A DNA stretch of 64,000 bases, taken from positions 992,001 through 1,056,000 of the forward strand of contig JAPNXP010000006.1 in NCBI GenBank assembly GCA_028753945.1, read 5' to 3'. A program made the translations under genes and the position numbers. The stretch's first letter is position 1. Each line of letters opens with the position of its first letter. Below are positions 24,401 through 32,440 of this stretch, in pieces. A model generated the notes under the pieces. The model had not been told where the DNA came from and did not search any database. It saw only the letters and a list, made by a program, of their open reading frames with translations. Source of the DNA: Hexactinellida sp. DTS-2022 (taxonomy: Eukaryota > Porifera > Hexactinellida).

Positions 24401-24884
24401 GGGTCAATAAAAATGATATTTGTATGAAGAAATTAACACACATTAGTTGATAACTGAAGAGTAATTACAACAATAATTTATTGATATTGATTTATGCTGA
24501 GAACCATTAGAATCCACCTAAATATAATTTTATGGATTCTTCATATAAATTTGAGGGGAAAAAATTTGGCCCACGAAAACAATTAATTAATTAACACCGG
24601 GACGCCTATTCGGGGAAATACAGTATTTACAGAAAGCAATGCGCTAGACTACCTTGCGAGTTAGATACGATGAGATCCTCTGAGTCCAGAATTCGGTCGT
24701 TATATATCTTAGTATCGAAATGTGCGATAGTAATGGTAGTATCCGACTTAGCTAGCTTTGTAATTGCGATTATTGTGAAGCAGAAGAGAACAAGAACAGA
24801 CAGAGTCCATCTGTATCTGTTCCGAAGCGGAGAGAAGAGAGACAGTCTCCGTACGTAGCGAAGCGATCGGTTAAAGCCGTCCAT
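12413..24884 (-). CDS. PKDCC/VLK-like secreted kinase-fold protein, probably catalytically impaired
   Basis: Seven exons join in consistent phase: 24653-24884, 23397-23579, 22384-22716, 17377-17620, 14342-14520, 13386-13491 and 12413-12686 (about 516 residues; human PKDCC is about 493). Exon 1 gives a type II signal anchor ([14 protein letters not shown]). Exons 2-3 give the kinase N-lobe ([10 protein letters not shown]) and a helix ending KMCIDI. Exon 4 gives LRQFYI then RLVDTGG and a Cys-rich stretch. Exon 5 matches the family's ..[12 protein letters not shown].. segment. Exon 7 has the C-terminal Cys pattern (YHC..DRC..LC..C). Compared with the family as I recall it, the beta-3 Lys position reads FSIRI (Arg), the catalytic-loop Asp reads LVPFEL (Pro), and the metal-binding Asp remains (VDTGG). 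It may therefore be a pseudokinase. A GT donor at 12442 in the last exon could allow a further exon. Introns 3 and 4 contain two whole genes. Confidence 0.72.
12724..12912. repeat. MITE, agtagaactcgggtataacg family
   Basis: The ends tagtagaactcgggtataac and gttataaccgagttctact are inverted copies with flanking TA. A second, partial copy starts at about 12956 and a relative ends at 19511. The element sits about 37 bases upstream of the acceptor of the last PKDCC-like exon. Confidence 0.65.
13511..13850. repeat. 15-base minisatellite, about 22-23 units
   Basis: The unit aacagacatgtccat repeats almost without indels. Two main variants (tcc and tct at one position) are interspersed. It occupies the intron just upstream of the acceptor of exon 13386-13491, ending about 20 bases from the splice site. 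Because 15 is a multiple of three, both strands are open (MSITD or MSVMD repeats), but these frames are by-products and not genes. Confidence 0.95.
13949..14345. repeat. Two MITE-like elements next to a PKDCC-like exon
   Basis: About 13949-14172 has facing gtttactcgaataat and atatttgagcaaatac ends. About 14195-14345 has cgcttaatagcaag and cttgctattagagg-type ends related to 19143-19274 and 49190-49345. The right edge of the second coincides with the splice donor of exon 14342-14520 (GTACCTAATAGC). Confidence 0.5.
14521..15290. other. Intronic spacer 3' of the MYLIP-like gene
   Basis: AT-rich sequence inside the fourth PKDCC-like intron. No gene, tRNA or clear inverted-repeat element was recognised. 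Confidence 0.4.
15291..16679 (-). CDS. MYLIP: MYLIP/IDOL-like FERM-RING E3 ubiquitin ligase
   Basis: An intronless gene of 462 residues (human MYLIP is 445). I chose the Met at 16679 because the preceding 18 residues of the open frame are hydrophobic and AT-driven and the FERM ubiquitin-like lobe starts right after it. Residues about 1-290 resemble a FERM domain ([44 protein letters not shown]). Residues about 414-462 form a C3HC4 RING ([19 protein letters not shown], ending RVKVYIS), the same end-of-protein position as in MYLIP. MYLIP targets lipoprotein receptors and myosin regulatory light chain for ubiquitination in vertebrates; the substrate here is unknown. The gene lies wholly inside the fourth intron of the PKDCC-like gene, on the same strand, so it needs its own promoter within that intron. 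Confidence 0.8.
   Translation of the reverse strand: MPYTEKLYEMINDVLLQFFVRELDGRQFEYHLHKESKGQQLLKLVLNKHFIYDANYFGLKYTDSKGLDRWVNLRNPLVYEVDNPSMPIKLELAVKYYVPSNVLKDYPIKKAYMLQIKNDICSRKLTPPDETDEILRFLALLAQAEYCAYFKQISYTTPPDFILERNLIEEHKLIESMPKMDALDEVLKTASSLSSYGQQLYTFKNGSISISPHTCQYTLGNATKTFPLHLIKESTRSYSTVLLSLSNFEQSDLKIKLKSNSIFEAKILHRNIQEMLTFFTRPSVSDVISNTTYKQWKGARFITVFAYDITNTCSQLNPSLYSVQHLAADPTTHSILSRVVDGKINSNTSDQSKLYKVCSIPEIGRMVKKKFSFNSLRSRKHGRDSNSNSSESTHSLLPTSSIDEVFRIADKMLRCKLCDARDCKILFLPCCHFISCEECSVARKTCLECNSHITERVKVYIS
16680..17376. other. Intronic spacer 5' of the MYLIP-like gene
   Basis: It must hold the MYLIP-like promoter if the nesting is right. A diverged MITE lies at about 16878-17047 (tagtagattccagttaataag with an inverted relative ending tctactgta), and a poly-G run at about 17284-17299. 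Confidence 0.45.
17768..17898. mobile_element. Short hAT-like MITE inside another MITE
   Basis: The ends CAGGGTTGATAAAAATC and the inverse of ATTTAAATCAAACAACCCTG enclose a run of aaaatca/tgatttt palindromes. The interrupted host is a tacagtggaacctcg/ttagtacga MITE, whose two parts lie on either side. A clean 8-base target duplication is not visible, so the family call rests on the CAGGGTTG ends shared with 43318-43822 and 50189-50608. Confidence 0.55.
18562..20282 (-). CDS. SLC25A27: Mitochondrial uncoupling protein 4-like carrier (SLC25A27)
   Basis: Two exons, 19553-20282 and 18562-18794, join within a Ser codon (A, then GT after the intron) to give 320 residues; human UCP4 is 323. The three mitochondrial-carrier repeats are present with signatures PLDLTK, PMDLIK and PADVIK. 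The C-terminal exon is close to UCP4 ([32 protein letters not shown]). The protein would sit in the inner mitochondrial membrane with six helices and act as an anion/proton or metabolite carrier; the exact substrate of UCP4 is not settled. The gene lies wholly inside the third intron of the PKDCC-like gene, on the same strand. Local GC content is higher than its surroundings, as in the other conserved genes here. Confidence 0.9.
18877..19062. mobile_element. hAT-type MITE in the UCP4 intron
   Basis: The ends TCAGGGCTGGGGTCAAATAC and GTATTTGACCCCAACCCTGA are inverted copies, and both flanks read ACTGGTGT, an 8-base target duplication. The interior is built from gtatttaaatac palindromes. Length is 186 bases, with no coding capacity. 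Confidence 0.85.
19143..19274. repeat. MITE, ctctaatagcaagttcgcc family
   Basis: About 30 bases at each end (GTTCCTCTAATAGCAAGTTC and its inverse) match nearly perfectly. Relatives lie at about 14195-14345 and 49190-49345. It is in the intron of the UCP4-like gene. Confidence 0.7.
20283..22383. other. Intronic spacer 5' of the UCP4-like gene
   Basis: AT-rich and without a supported gene. It should contain the UCP4-like promoter. Its only clear structure is the inverted-repeat element at 21670-22060. Confidence 0.4.
21670..22060. mobile_element. Inverted-repeat element with aggccactgtt ends
   Basis: AGGCCACTGTT followed by tgtttcagctccac on the left is mirrored by gtggagctgaaaca and AACAGTGGCCT on the right. 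About 390 bases with no coding capacity. The superfamily cannot be assigned; a TA-like target is possible. Confidence 0.6.
22738..23022. repeat. ACA microsatellite followed by a gggccgttcaaac element
   Basis: At 22738-22835, runs of acaacaacaa alternate with gttagttagtaaacac. From about 22851 to 23022 an element begins GGGCCGTTCAAACGTTACG and ends with the inverted relative CGTAGCATTTGAACGGCCC. Both lie in the second PKDCC-like intron. Confidence 0.6.
23189..23377. repeat. MITE, cagtagaacctcgttagtacgaac family
   Basis: The left end is cagtagaacctcgttagtac and the right end an inverted relative (attaggttctattgta). The family is abundant here: 25016-25156, about 37933-38116, 46468-46715 and 49017-49183. 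This copy ends about 20 bases from the splice donor of PKDCC-like exon 23397-23579. Confidence 0.7.
23580..24652. other. First PKDCC-like intron, with a MITE at 24381-24620
   Basis: The intron has no gene. At its far end an element with tatttccccgaataagcgcc and the inverse gcctattcggggaaata reaches to within about 30 bases of the exon 1 donor. Confidence 0.5.
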
Positions 24885-26152
24885 ACATTAACCTACCTAC
24901 CTTACAGCGTATTGATACAATTGTAATACATTCATGATACAAGAAAAGAAGAAATTAACCACAAAATATTTAGAAACATTGTTAACATTTAAACCAAGAT
25001 TGTCCGTACATTATACAGTAGAACCTCGTTAGTATGAACACTATTTTAGTCCCCTTCAAAGCCTTTTCAATGCAAATGGTATTGGTTAATACGAATTCCG
25101 GATAAGGCGATCTATTTTGACGGTCCCCTGGGGTTCGTACTAACGAGGTCTACTGCATTTATTACTAAATAATTTGATATAATATCTCAATTTGATAATT
25201 AGGAAACGAATTCTAAGACGAGTTTTAAAATATACCAATTGGGAACAAATGCTTTAGTAGTGTAAATTTATATTTTATTCTTACTAAGAGAGCTCATAGG
25301 ACACTAACGAGTGAGCATACGATCGAAAGGATTAAAAATACACTGAAAGCTCATTATATACTAATAGAAGCGAGTTCTTATCCCAAATTGGTCCGGATTA
25401 ACCATATATCCCGTTTATCCGTATACCGATTAAGCGGCATCCACTGTCGAATATTCATTTGAACAATCTATAGTAATAATCTGTGTTAAAGTTGAATAAA
25501 ACAGACTATTACTATAGATTGTTCAAAGCATACATATAACCATGGATTATTTCAAGTCCATTGAAAAAGCTTTAATTCAATAATTAGTAATGCTGGAGCT
25601 GAAAATGTGTTATAAGTTATAACTGATAAGAACATGGTCCACAAATGATAGAGCCTTCAAAGGCAATTTTACCAAAAATTATCCTTTCCCTATGTCACGC
25701 TTTTTGATAATTTAATTATACAAAAGGATGGTCTGTCATATTGATTAACCGACCCCTGGAACGAAACGTTTGAATGGCCCCATAGACACTTAATTCTACC
25801 AATCAACCAACAAACAAATAACATTTAATATACTGTATCAAATGTACATCAAAATCTGCAAATGATAACATTAACTGGAGAAAATGCCACCTATAAACTA
25901 GCTGAAATACAAAGCTGGTTGTTAACGATTCTAAATTACTTAATAATAATATAATTATAATAATAACACATTTGAGTATTACCAATTGTGTCAGATGAAA
26001 ATTATAAATCATACACAAATATATATATAGATATATACAAGAGCAGAGTGTATATAAGACCTAAATTGGTAGTAGAAAGTTGTCTAAAGATTGGGACAGG
26101 GGAAGTTGAATCCAGTTAAAATTTGGAAGACTAAAACGCTGCTATTGAAAAA
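24885..26152. other. Intergenic, MITE at 25016-25156
   Basis: The spacer between the PKDCC-like start and the ankyrin/P-loop gene. It holds a MITE of the cagtagaacctcgttagt family (inverted ends facing over 140 bases) and AT-rich sequence near 25450-25530 in which actattactatagattgttca-type segments recur inverted. No gene seen. Confidence 0.5.
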
Positions 26153-29100
26153 TTAAATTTCTGACTGCATCACGCGTGTGGGTGACGTGGCTGGTTGGTA
26201 CTTGAAAGGCGAGAGTTCCTCTGTTGAGTGGGAGCGGGGCCGAATGTCGGTTTCGTAGGACTGAGATCGAACTGCGGTTTTTTGCTCATCTTGTTCGTCT
26301 AAATCCGCACGCATCATCTGCGGCACAGATATTAAGTCGGGTTTATTCTCAAAGTTATCCTTGGTAGCTCTCCGCTTGAACAGACCGGTGCGCTTATGTT
26401 TCTTCTCCTCCTTAGCCGGTTTGTTCCTGTCGTGCAGAGACACAGATTGGGACCTCAGCTGCTGCAGCTGTAGTAACTGCGCTTGGTCAGGCTGTGCCGC
26501 CCCCTGCGGTTTCGAATGCAGTTTCTTCGGAAGCGTGTTGCTCCTATAGGGATAGAGCTGCTCCATTAAGGAGTACCTTCCGCCGCCCGGTCGGTTGTAC
26601 TGCACGCCCGCGGGGCCCTGCGTTAGGAGAGACACCGTGGAGCCCAGCTCCGGGTCCATGGGGGCCAGCACCTGCGGCTTGACCGTCTTGAGGTTGCTGT
26701 AGAATTCGTGGAAATGTGCGACTGCGAGAGGGCAGGTGGAGACAAGCGCGTTTTGCAGGAGACTCCCGATGACCAGGTCGGAGGTGGGGAGGTTGGGAGC
26801 TGTGTACATCGCGTTCTTAAGCAGCAACTGGTCTTCGATGAAGGGAGCTATTTTATGGTTCCATATCTTGGCTAGCCAGTGGTAAATAGCGCACCAGTCG
26901 TCGCTCTCAGTGGGACAGGAGAAGAAGTGCCGCGGGCCGATCTGCAGCTCGACCAGCTGGTACTTCTGCAGATAGCAGTTGTAGAGGTACCACACCTCAG
27001 ATACCCACTGCAGGGAGGAGAACAGATCGTTGTTCTTAACAACCACGCCTCCGCTCTGGGAGATAACGCTGCGCATTAGGAATCTATTGAGCAGCCCCGC
27101 CACTGGCTCTTCGAACACGGAGCACTGAATGTGGGAGAAAGAGTCTCTAACCACTGCACTCAGGCCCGACCAGCCGGACCGACTGAGTGTAGCGAGGAAG
27201 TACGCATCGCTTCTGAGGAAGTATTCGCCGGGAGGGAATCTGGTTTGGGAACTCGTGGTGAAGCCAGAGGTCCACTGGGGACAGGACAGGCCCCGGAACT
27301 CCAGCGAGGTCAGCAGCTCGCCTATCACTTCGGTTATGTTAACCTGGTCTAGGTTGTCCAACACGATTATAGGCGTAACCTGCAACACTGACTTATTCCT
27401 GCTAATAGCCAGTGGCGCAGATTTATCCGTCATTTGCAGAATGCAGCCTGTCTCGATAAGCAGCTCTAGCAGATCCTCGCGCTTGAAACTAGGATGCAGA
27501 CACGCGGTGAAAACCTGCGCTTTCTTACCTTTAAACGCGAACTGCTGCTTCAGACACTGAGCCATGTATTCAGCCAGTTGCGTCTTGCCACACCCAAGAG
27601 CGCCGCTTATAATAACATTCTTCGTATCCAGGATCAAGTCAATGTAGCCCTCCAGCTTCGTAATAGGCGTTAAGCTCTCGTAAGCCAGCTGATCCAACTT
27701 CCCCTCTGACGCGCCCTTAAGTCGCACGACTAAGTTGAGTGTCAGTGAGTGCATCTGGGACCTAGAGGGGTCCACGGATTTACCTTCGATGTACAAATTC
27801 CGGAGTTCATTCTCCAGGATTTGATATACTGTTTTGCTAGCGGATATTTGCGGGTACTTCTCAGGTGACCATGAGTATCTCCCTAGTGTATAGGACCCTA
27901 TTGAGGACTGGTCTAAGCCTAGCTGCACGTGTGTTGTGAAGTAATGCGCTAGGATCTCTTGCGCTGCGCCCTGCCGCTTCTTGGCCTCGACACTGAACAT
28001 CAGGTCCCAGTACTTCTCAGTCAGCATCGGTATGTTGGCCTGAGGCGGGTAATCGGCTTCCCGAATGTTCGGCGCGCTGTTTCGTCTGTTCAGACGGAGT
28101 CGCCCCTTCTTGGACTGATGCTGAGCGTTGTTAGAATTCGCGATGGCCGCTTCGCTCGGCTTAACGTAGCGCAGCGCGGTTATGTCTCTCTCCTTGAGCA
28201 TGTTGTAGGAGGAGCCCAGGTCCATGCAGTGCTTCTCCAGAATCTGACCGACCAGAAGGTCGAAATCCTGCCACGTGAGTTCGTTCTGCACCTCTATAAC
28301 CCCGACTGCGAAAAGCTTCTCATTATTCGCGGCATCTCCCTCGTGCCCGCCCGTGGGAGTCTCGCTAGCAGAGGCTATGTGCACCACCACGCGCTTAGCC
28401 TCCATGCTGTTAAGCAGGAGTCGAGACTCGGGCGTGGCCGTGTCCCAGGGGGACTGCTGCCATCTGTCGCGAATGCTGAGGTCTAGCAGGCCCTGGCAAC
28501 GGCAGAGGTGCTCAACTATGTTCGTGAGATTACAGGACGCGGCCATGTGAGCAGCCGTGCGTCCGTCTCTGTCCTGTGCATTCAGCAGCTGGTACACCTG
28601 CTTAGAATTCCAATTGGCCTGTACGTAGTCAAGCAGACAGTTGAGCTCAGCTAGTCTGTCTCTTAGCACCGCTGCGTGCACACAAGTGCAGCCGGACTTA
28701 TTTGGGTTCATAGGACTCCCGCCCGCGTCGAGACAGGCCTGCACACATTCCAAGTTACCCTGTAGCGTTGCTATGTAGAGGGGGGTGCGACCTACTCTGT
28801 CCTTCATCTCGATTTGTCCTCCGTAGCGGATCATTTCGCGGAGGAGGTTCACCTGTCCCGAGGTGGCGGCCAGGTGGATGGGGGCGGCGCCGTCGCTGGA
28901 GAGCGCGTTGGGGTCCGCGCCGTTCTGGAGAAGCACGCGGATGAAAGGGAGCGGGTTCGAATCCGGGTTGGGCTTCTTTTTTCTGCTCAGATTTTGCAGC
29001 TCGAGTACCACGTGTAGGAGGGTGCCCCCGAGTCCGTCCTTCTCCGTTACGATGAGAGGGTGCTTGAGAGCTAAACTCGCGAACGCGGCAAGGTCCTCCG

Positions 29101-29521
29101 AATGCAGTGCGTTTATAATCTCTGTTCTCGCGGCGTCGAGGTCCACCTTATTGAGCATGTCCAGTATGTCTGAGTCCAGACCCTGGAATACGGACATGGT
29201 CAGCTGGTTGTCGGCCTCGCTCTCCTCGTGTCCGTTGCCGTGGTGCGGGGTGGGTACGTAGTCGGTTATAACGGAGAGCGGCTCCGGGAGGGCCGCCCTG
29301 TGTCTGTTGAGAACCGATATGACCTGACTGACGAACTCGTCGAGTGTGGGGGGGTGTTGCGAGCTGGAAATACTCGACTTGTCGCTGCTGTGGAGAGTGA
29401 GCATAGCGGAGGTCTGCGCGACTATCTTCTGGACATCCTGCAGGGCCCGGCCCCTGAGGTCTAGCAACTCCTCGAGCTCACTCGTTTCGTAACTCATACT
29501 CATAGAGCTAAGTGGGTACAC
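26153..29521 (-). CDS. CTTNBP2: Cortactin-binding protein 2-like ankyrin/P-loop protein
   Basis: An intronless frame of 1122 residues. Residues about 160-370 are ankyrin repeats (GGTLLHVVLE, DGAAPIHLAATSGQ, GRTPLYIATLQGN, DGRTAAHMAAS). A P-loop NTPase follows, with Walker A GALGCGKT near 638 and Walker B IIVLDNLDQ near 720. After it comes a conserved region (ELQIGPRHFFSCP, WLAKIWNHKIAPF) of the kind I know from the C-terminal parts of CTTNBP2 and neuron navigators. Ankyrin repeats followed by such a P-loop module fit CTTNBP2 better than navigators. The long N-terminal coiled coil of vertebrate CTTNBP2 is short or missing (start ELEELLDLRGRALQDV). The last 200 residues are basic and Ser-rich, probably disordered. 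A role in actin or synapse-like scaffolding is inferred only from the family. Confidence 0.65.
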   Translation of the reverse strand: MYPLSSMSMSYETSELEELLDLRGRALQDVQKIVAQTSAMLTLHSSDKSSISSSQHPPTLDEFVSQVISVLNRHRAALPEPLSVITDYVPTPHHGNGHEESEADNQLTMSVFQGLDSDILDMLNKVDLDAARTEIINALHSEDLAAFASLALKHPLIVTEKDGLGGTLLHVVLELQNLSRKKKPNPDSNPLPFIRVLLQNGADPNALSSDGAAPIHLAATSGQVNLLREMIRYGGQIEMKDRVGRTPLYIATLQGNLECVQACLDAGGSPMNPNKSGCTCVHAAVLRDRLAELNCLLDYVQANWNSKQVYQLLNAQDRDGRTAAHMAASCNLTNIVEHLCRCQGLLDLSIRDRWQQSPWDTATPESRLLLNSMEAKRVVVHIASASETPTGGHEGDAANNEKLFAVGVIEVQNELTWQDFDLLVGQILEKHCMDLGSSYNMLKERDITALRYVKPSEAAIANSNNAQHQSKKGRLRLNRRNSAPNIREADYPPQANIPMLTEKYWDLMFSVEAKKRQGAAQEILAHYFTTHVQLGLDQSSIGSYTLGRYSWSPEKYPQISASKTVYQILENELRNLYIEGKSVDPSRSQMHSLTLNLVVRLKGASEGKLDQLAYESLTPITKLEGYIDLILDTKNVIISGALGCGKTQLAEYMAQCLKQQFAFKGKKAQVFTACLHPSFKREDLLELLIETGCILQMTDKSAPLAISRNKSVLQVTPIIVLDNLDQVNITEVIGELLTSLEFRGLSCPQWTSGFTTSSQTRFPPGEYFLRSDAYFLATLSRSGWSGLSAVVRDSFSHIQCSVFEEPVAGLLNRFLMRSVISQSGGVVVKNNDLFSSLQWVSEVWYLYNCYLQKYQLVELQIGPRHFFSCPTESDDWCAIYHWLAKIWNHKIAPFIEDQLLLKNAMYTAPNLPTSDLVIGSLLQNALVSTCPLAVAHFHEFYSNLKTVKPQVLAPMDPELGSTVSLLTQGPAGVQYNRPGGGRYSLMEQLYPYRSNTLPKKLHSKPQGAAQPDQAQLLQLQQLRSQSVSLHDRNKPAKEEKKHKRTGLFKRRATKDNFENKPDLISVPQMMRADLDEQDEQKTAVRSQSYETDIRPRSHSTEELSPFKYQPATSPTRVMQSEI

Positions 29522-31448
29522 AGATAATAGCAGTGATAGCTAGTCACTGTACAAATGTAAATAAACAGTTGTTTGTGGTAATTCTCCAAATTCTACAGCG
29601 AATTATAAGGTTTTTCAATGCGTATAAATATGTCAGACTATAATTTATTTATTATTAAATGATAGGCTTGAGTAAAAGGATTCATTTATGTTACAAATTC
29701 TTCAGAAATCTTTAAAATATATTTCAAACTTACATTATACTACTGTTTCAGAAATATTATATTTATACAGACATATAAACTAAATTAGAAATGTGACTAA
29801 TTAACTAATTTAAATTAACTAATATACAATAGGAATAACTCACTAGTCTGGTATATAACTGTGATAATTAAGAGATAAACCATTTTGAATATTCTAAGTA
29901 AATATGCAAATTTAAAAGGCTATTTCATTTGTGAGAAAATACACATTCCATTTCAGAACCACAATAGAATTAACTGGGTTTCACATTATGATGATTAAAT
30001 AATTATAAAACGTACTTAATGGAATAGTTATGGAATGGTCATGCTTAGATTAATCTATTAAACATTTATAGCCTACTCATTTAACATAGCTAAATGCATT
30101 ACTGTATTATGAAATATAATTACAAATATTGAGCTTCCCACAAACGAGATAAATGAAGCCTAAACAGAATACAGTCGACTCAATCTGAACTGATTTATAA
30201 ATTATCCATCAACAATAGCAAAACAGTAAACTCCCATTATAATTAATTAAGCCAGATATAAAGAAATACCCGCTTATAACAATAGTTATATGTATTCCCA
30301 GACGGATAAAGTATTGGTGATATTACTTATATCGAACTTTTAATCGAAGTGTGTGATGAAAAGTCCCTTGGACTTCGTACAAACGGGTGTTGACTTGCAT
30401 TGGAAAGGACATAGCATTTGTATCAAACCTAATAATAAGGTTAATACAGATGCTTATGGTTGATTTAATAGGGTTTTAAGTAAAAGCAACTAAATTGTAA
30501 GTTGCATAGTTAGGACTGATAAAGTAGACATTACAACACCATACCAACGTCCTATGCCAATTTCTATCTATCCACACTCCTGTTGTTACCAAATATTGGA
30601 AGGGTCTAGAGATGCGGTCGGTAAGCTTTTCGTAGGCCACCTTACAATAAAATTGGGTGTGTATACTGTGTAGTAGTGTTGCCCACTATATACATCGGTC
30701 AAAATATCAATGCGGCCTAAACAAAATGACTTCGCGGGCCACCAGTGCCACTACTAGCATTTGCAATCTCAGAATCCTGATCAATTTAAAAAAAAACCTA
30801 GCACGCGGATCAATCTTGAAATATGAACTCACTATCGCTGAACAGCAAAAGATGCCATTTTTTTAGAAAATACGTACTAACAGTTCCTCCAACCCAACCA
30901 CTGTATACATAACGATTATTTTCCTCTTTAGGCTGCCTAGAACTAACTATCTAGTTGAGACAAGACAACCAATCTATGCTTCAATCAAAACATTCAGCTG
31001 TTGCAGTCAATTGCCGAAGTTAGTCAGTTGCGCAAATGACTAGTTTATTGCCGTCAACAAAAATCATCACTTTTCAGACATTTGTGGAAATAAGGCTAAT
31101 AACTAACAATTTAATTTCACGCAAAAACTAATCATTAATTTTGCGCTAAAAACTAGTCAATTAAGCAAATGACTAACTTCGGCAATTGACTGCAACATAT
31201 ATTGAGAAGTATGTACTCATCCCAGCATTGCAAACGACATATCGGGCAAAATATTTTCTAAAATAATTTTAATGTATTGCATTGCAATATCATTTTGGAT
31301 ATAAATCTAGTCAAGACTCGACCTCCACCTTTAATTAATTAAGCTTTTCGAGCAGGGTTTTTATACTAAAATCGTGTTTGCTTGCGCTACATAACAGGGG
31401 AAACACTAATAACTTAGTAAAAAGGAGGATTGCGCCGGCTGCAGGGGA
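29522..31448. other. Intergenic, no gene recognised
   Basis: AT-rich throughout. About 30995-31195 holds an imperfect inverted repeat (gttgcagtcaattgccgaag facing cttcggcaattgactgcaac), probably a further small element. No protein-like frame was found on either strand. Confidence 0.45.
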
Positions 31449-31531
31449 AACAGAAGTGGGGATCGAACCCACGCGTACATAAGTACAATAGTTCATAAGA
31501 CAATCACCTTTAACCACTCGGTCATTCTGAA
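31449..31531 (-). tRNA. tRNA-Leu-like sequence, probably degenerate
   Basis: The minus strand shows an A box (TGACCGAGTGG), a B box (GGTTCGATCCC), a perfect 5-bp T stem (GTGGG/CCCAC) and a long variable arm with a GTAC/GTAC stem, so it has class II (Leu/Ser) form and 83 nt. The two outermost acceptor pairs are T-T, and one anticodon-stem pair is mismatched. The loop CTTATGA puts TAT at the anticodon, where Leu would have TAA. It is therefore more likely a tRNA pseudogene or a tRNA-derived repeat head than a working gene. Confidence 0.5.
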
Positions 31532-32440
31532 GTAGCAGCAGACAAAGCCTCCACAAATATAACTCAACAAGAGACTTATATCCTCAACTATATTGAGAGA
31601 TTATATAATGTGGTTGCTTATCAAATCTATTGAAATTGAACTCCGGATAGTAATGAATGTTTCATGCCATAATTGCCATTACATAATAAAATCAACCAAA
31701 ATTAACCAACTTTTACATATTAAATATAATGCGGTCATATAAATATGCAGTTTATAGAAAAACTAATCAATAAACACAACAAAACATCACAGCCTTATTG
31801 TATGAAGAATAATAAACCAATAATGTAGACTGTGTGTAAATCTGTATTACGTTTTATGAGAATCGTAAAGAATTGAGGTAAGGCAAATTATACAGAAATA
31901 ATTATTGTAGGAAGTGGAGAATAAAAATCAAGGTTTCATACAGGGGGTTGTAGGGGGGCATTTGCCCCCCCCCCCCCTTAAGAACATACATATCCCAGAG
32001 TGCCCCTTGAGAATTTACATAACCCAGATTGCCCCCCTTGTATGCAAATCCTGTATAAAACACTGAAAATACAGTTAGAATCCTCTCTATACGGATCGCC
32101 CATAGGAATGTAAATTGCCCCTAAACGAGACTTCAAAATAAATGTTAAAGCAGTGTTCTAGACAAGGAAAATTAGTTCCCTATCAAGGGTTTTTGTTATT
32201 ATACTAGTATTTAGTTAGTAACATTTGCTTATTGGATCAAAATTGTACAAATAAGAGGGATATTTCTTAAGAATTTCACAAAATATAATATTAAATATAC
32301 CCATACAATTAAGACGTTAGAAAGAGAATTGTCTATGTGAAAATAAAATAAATTAAAAATAAATAATTGTCTAAATGGGTTATATAAATGGGTTTGGTAG
32401 TAGAGTTAGGGATTAAACTGAGTATAAGGAATGTAACTAA
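31532..32440. other. Intergenic, with a poly-C tract
   Basis: Contains a G-rich then C-rich stretch at about 31945-32040 (ggggggcatttgccccc) with a small direct repeat of ccttgagaatttacataaccc type. No gene seen. Confidence 0.4.

Noticed and set aside
26361-29464. Many plus-strand open frames opposite the ankyrin/P-loop gene
   Set aside because: They are antisense shadows with Arg/Ser/Cys-rich, non-protein-like composition.
31335-31556. Small minus-strand open frame across the tRNA-like region
   Set aside because: The frame merely overlaps the tRNA-like sequence and shows no protein features.
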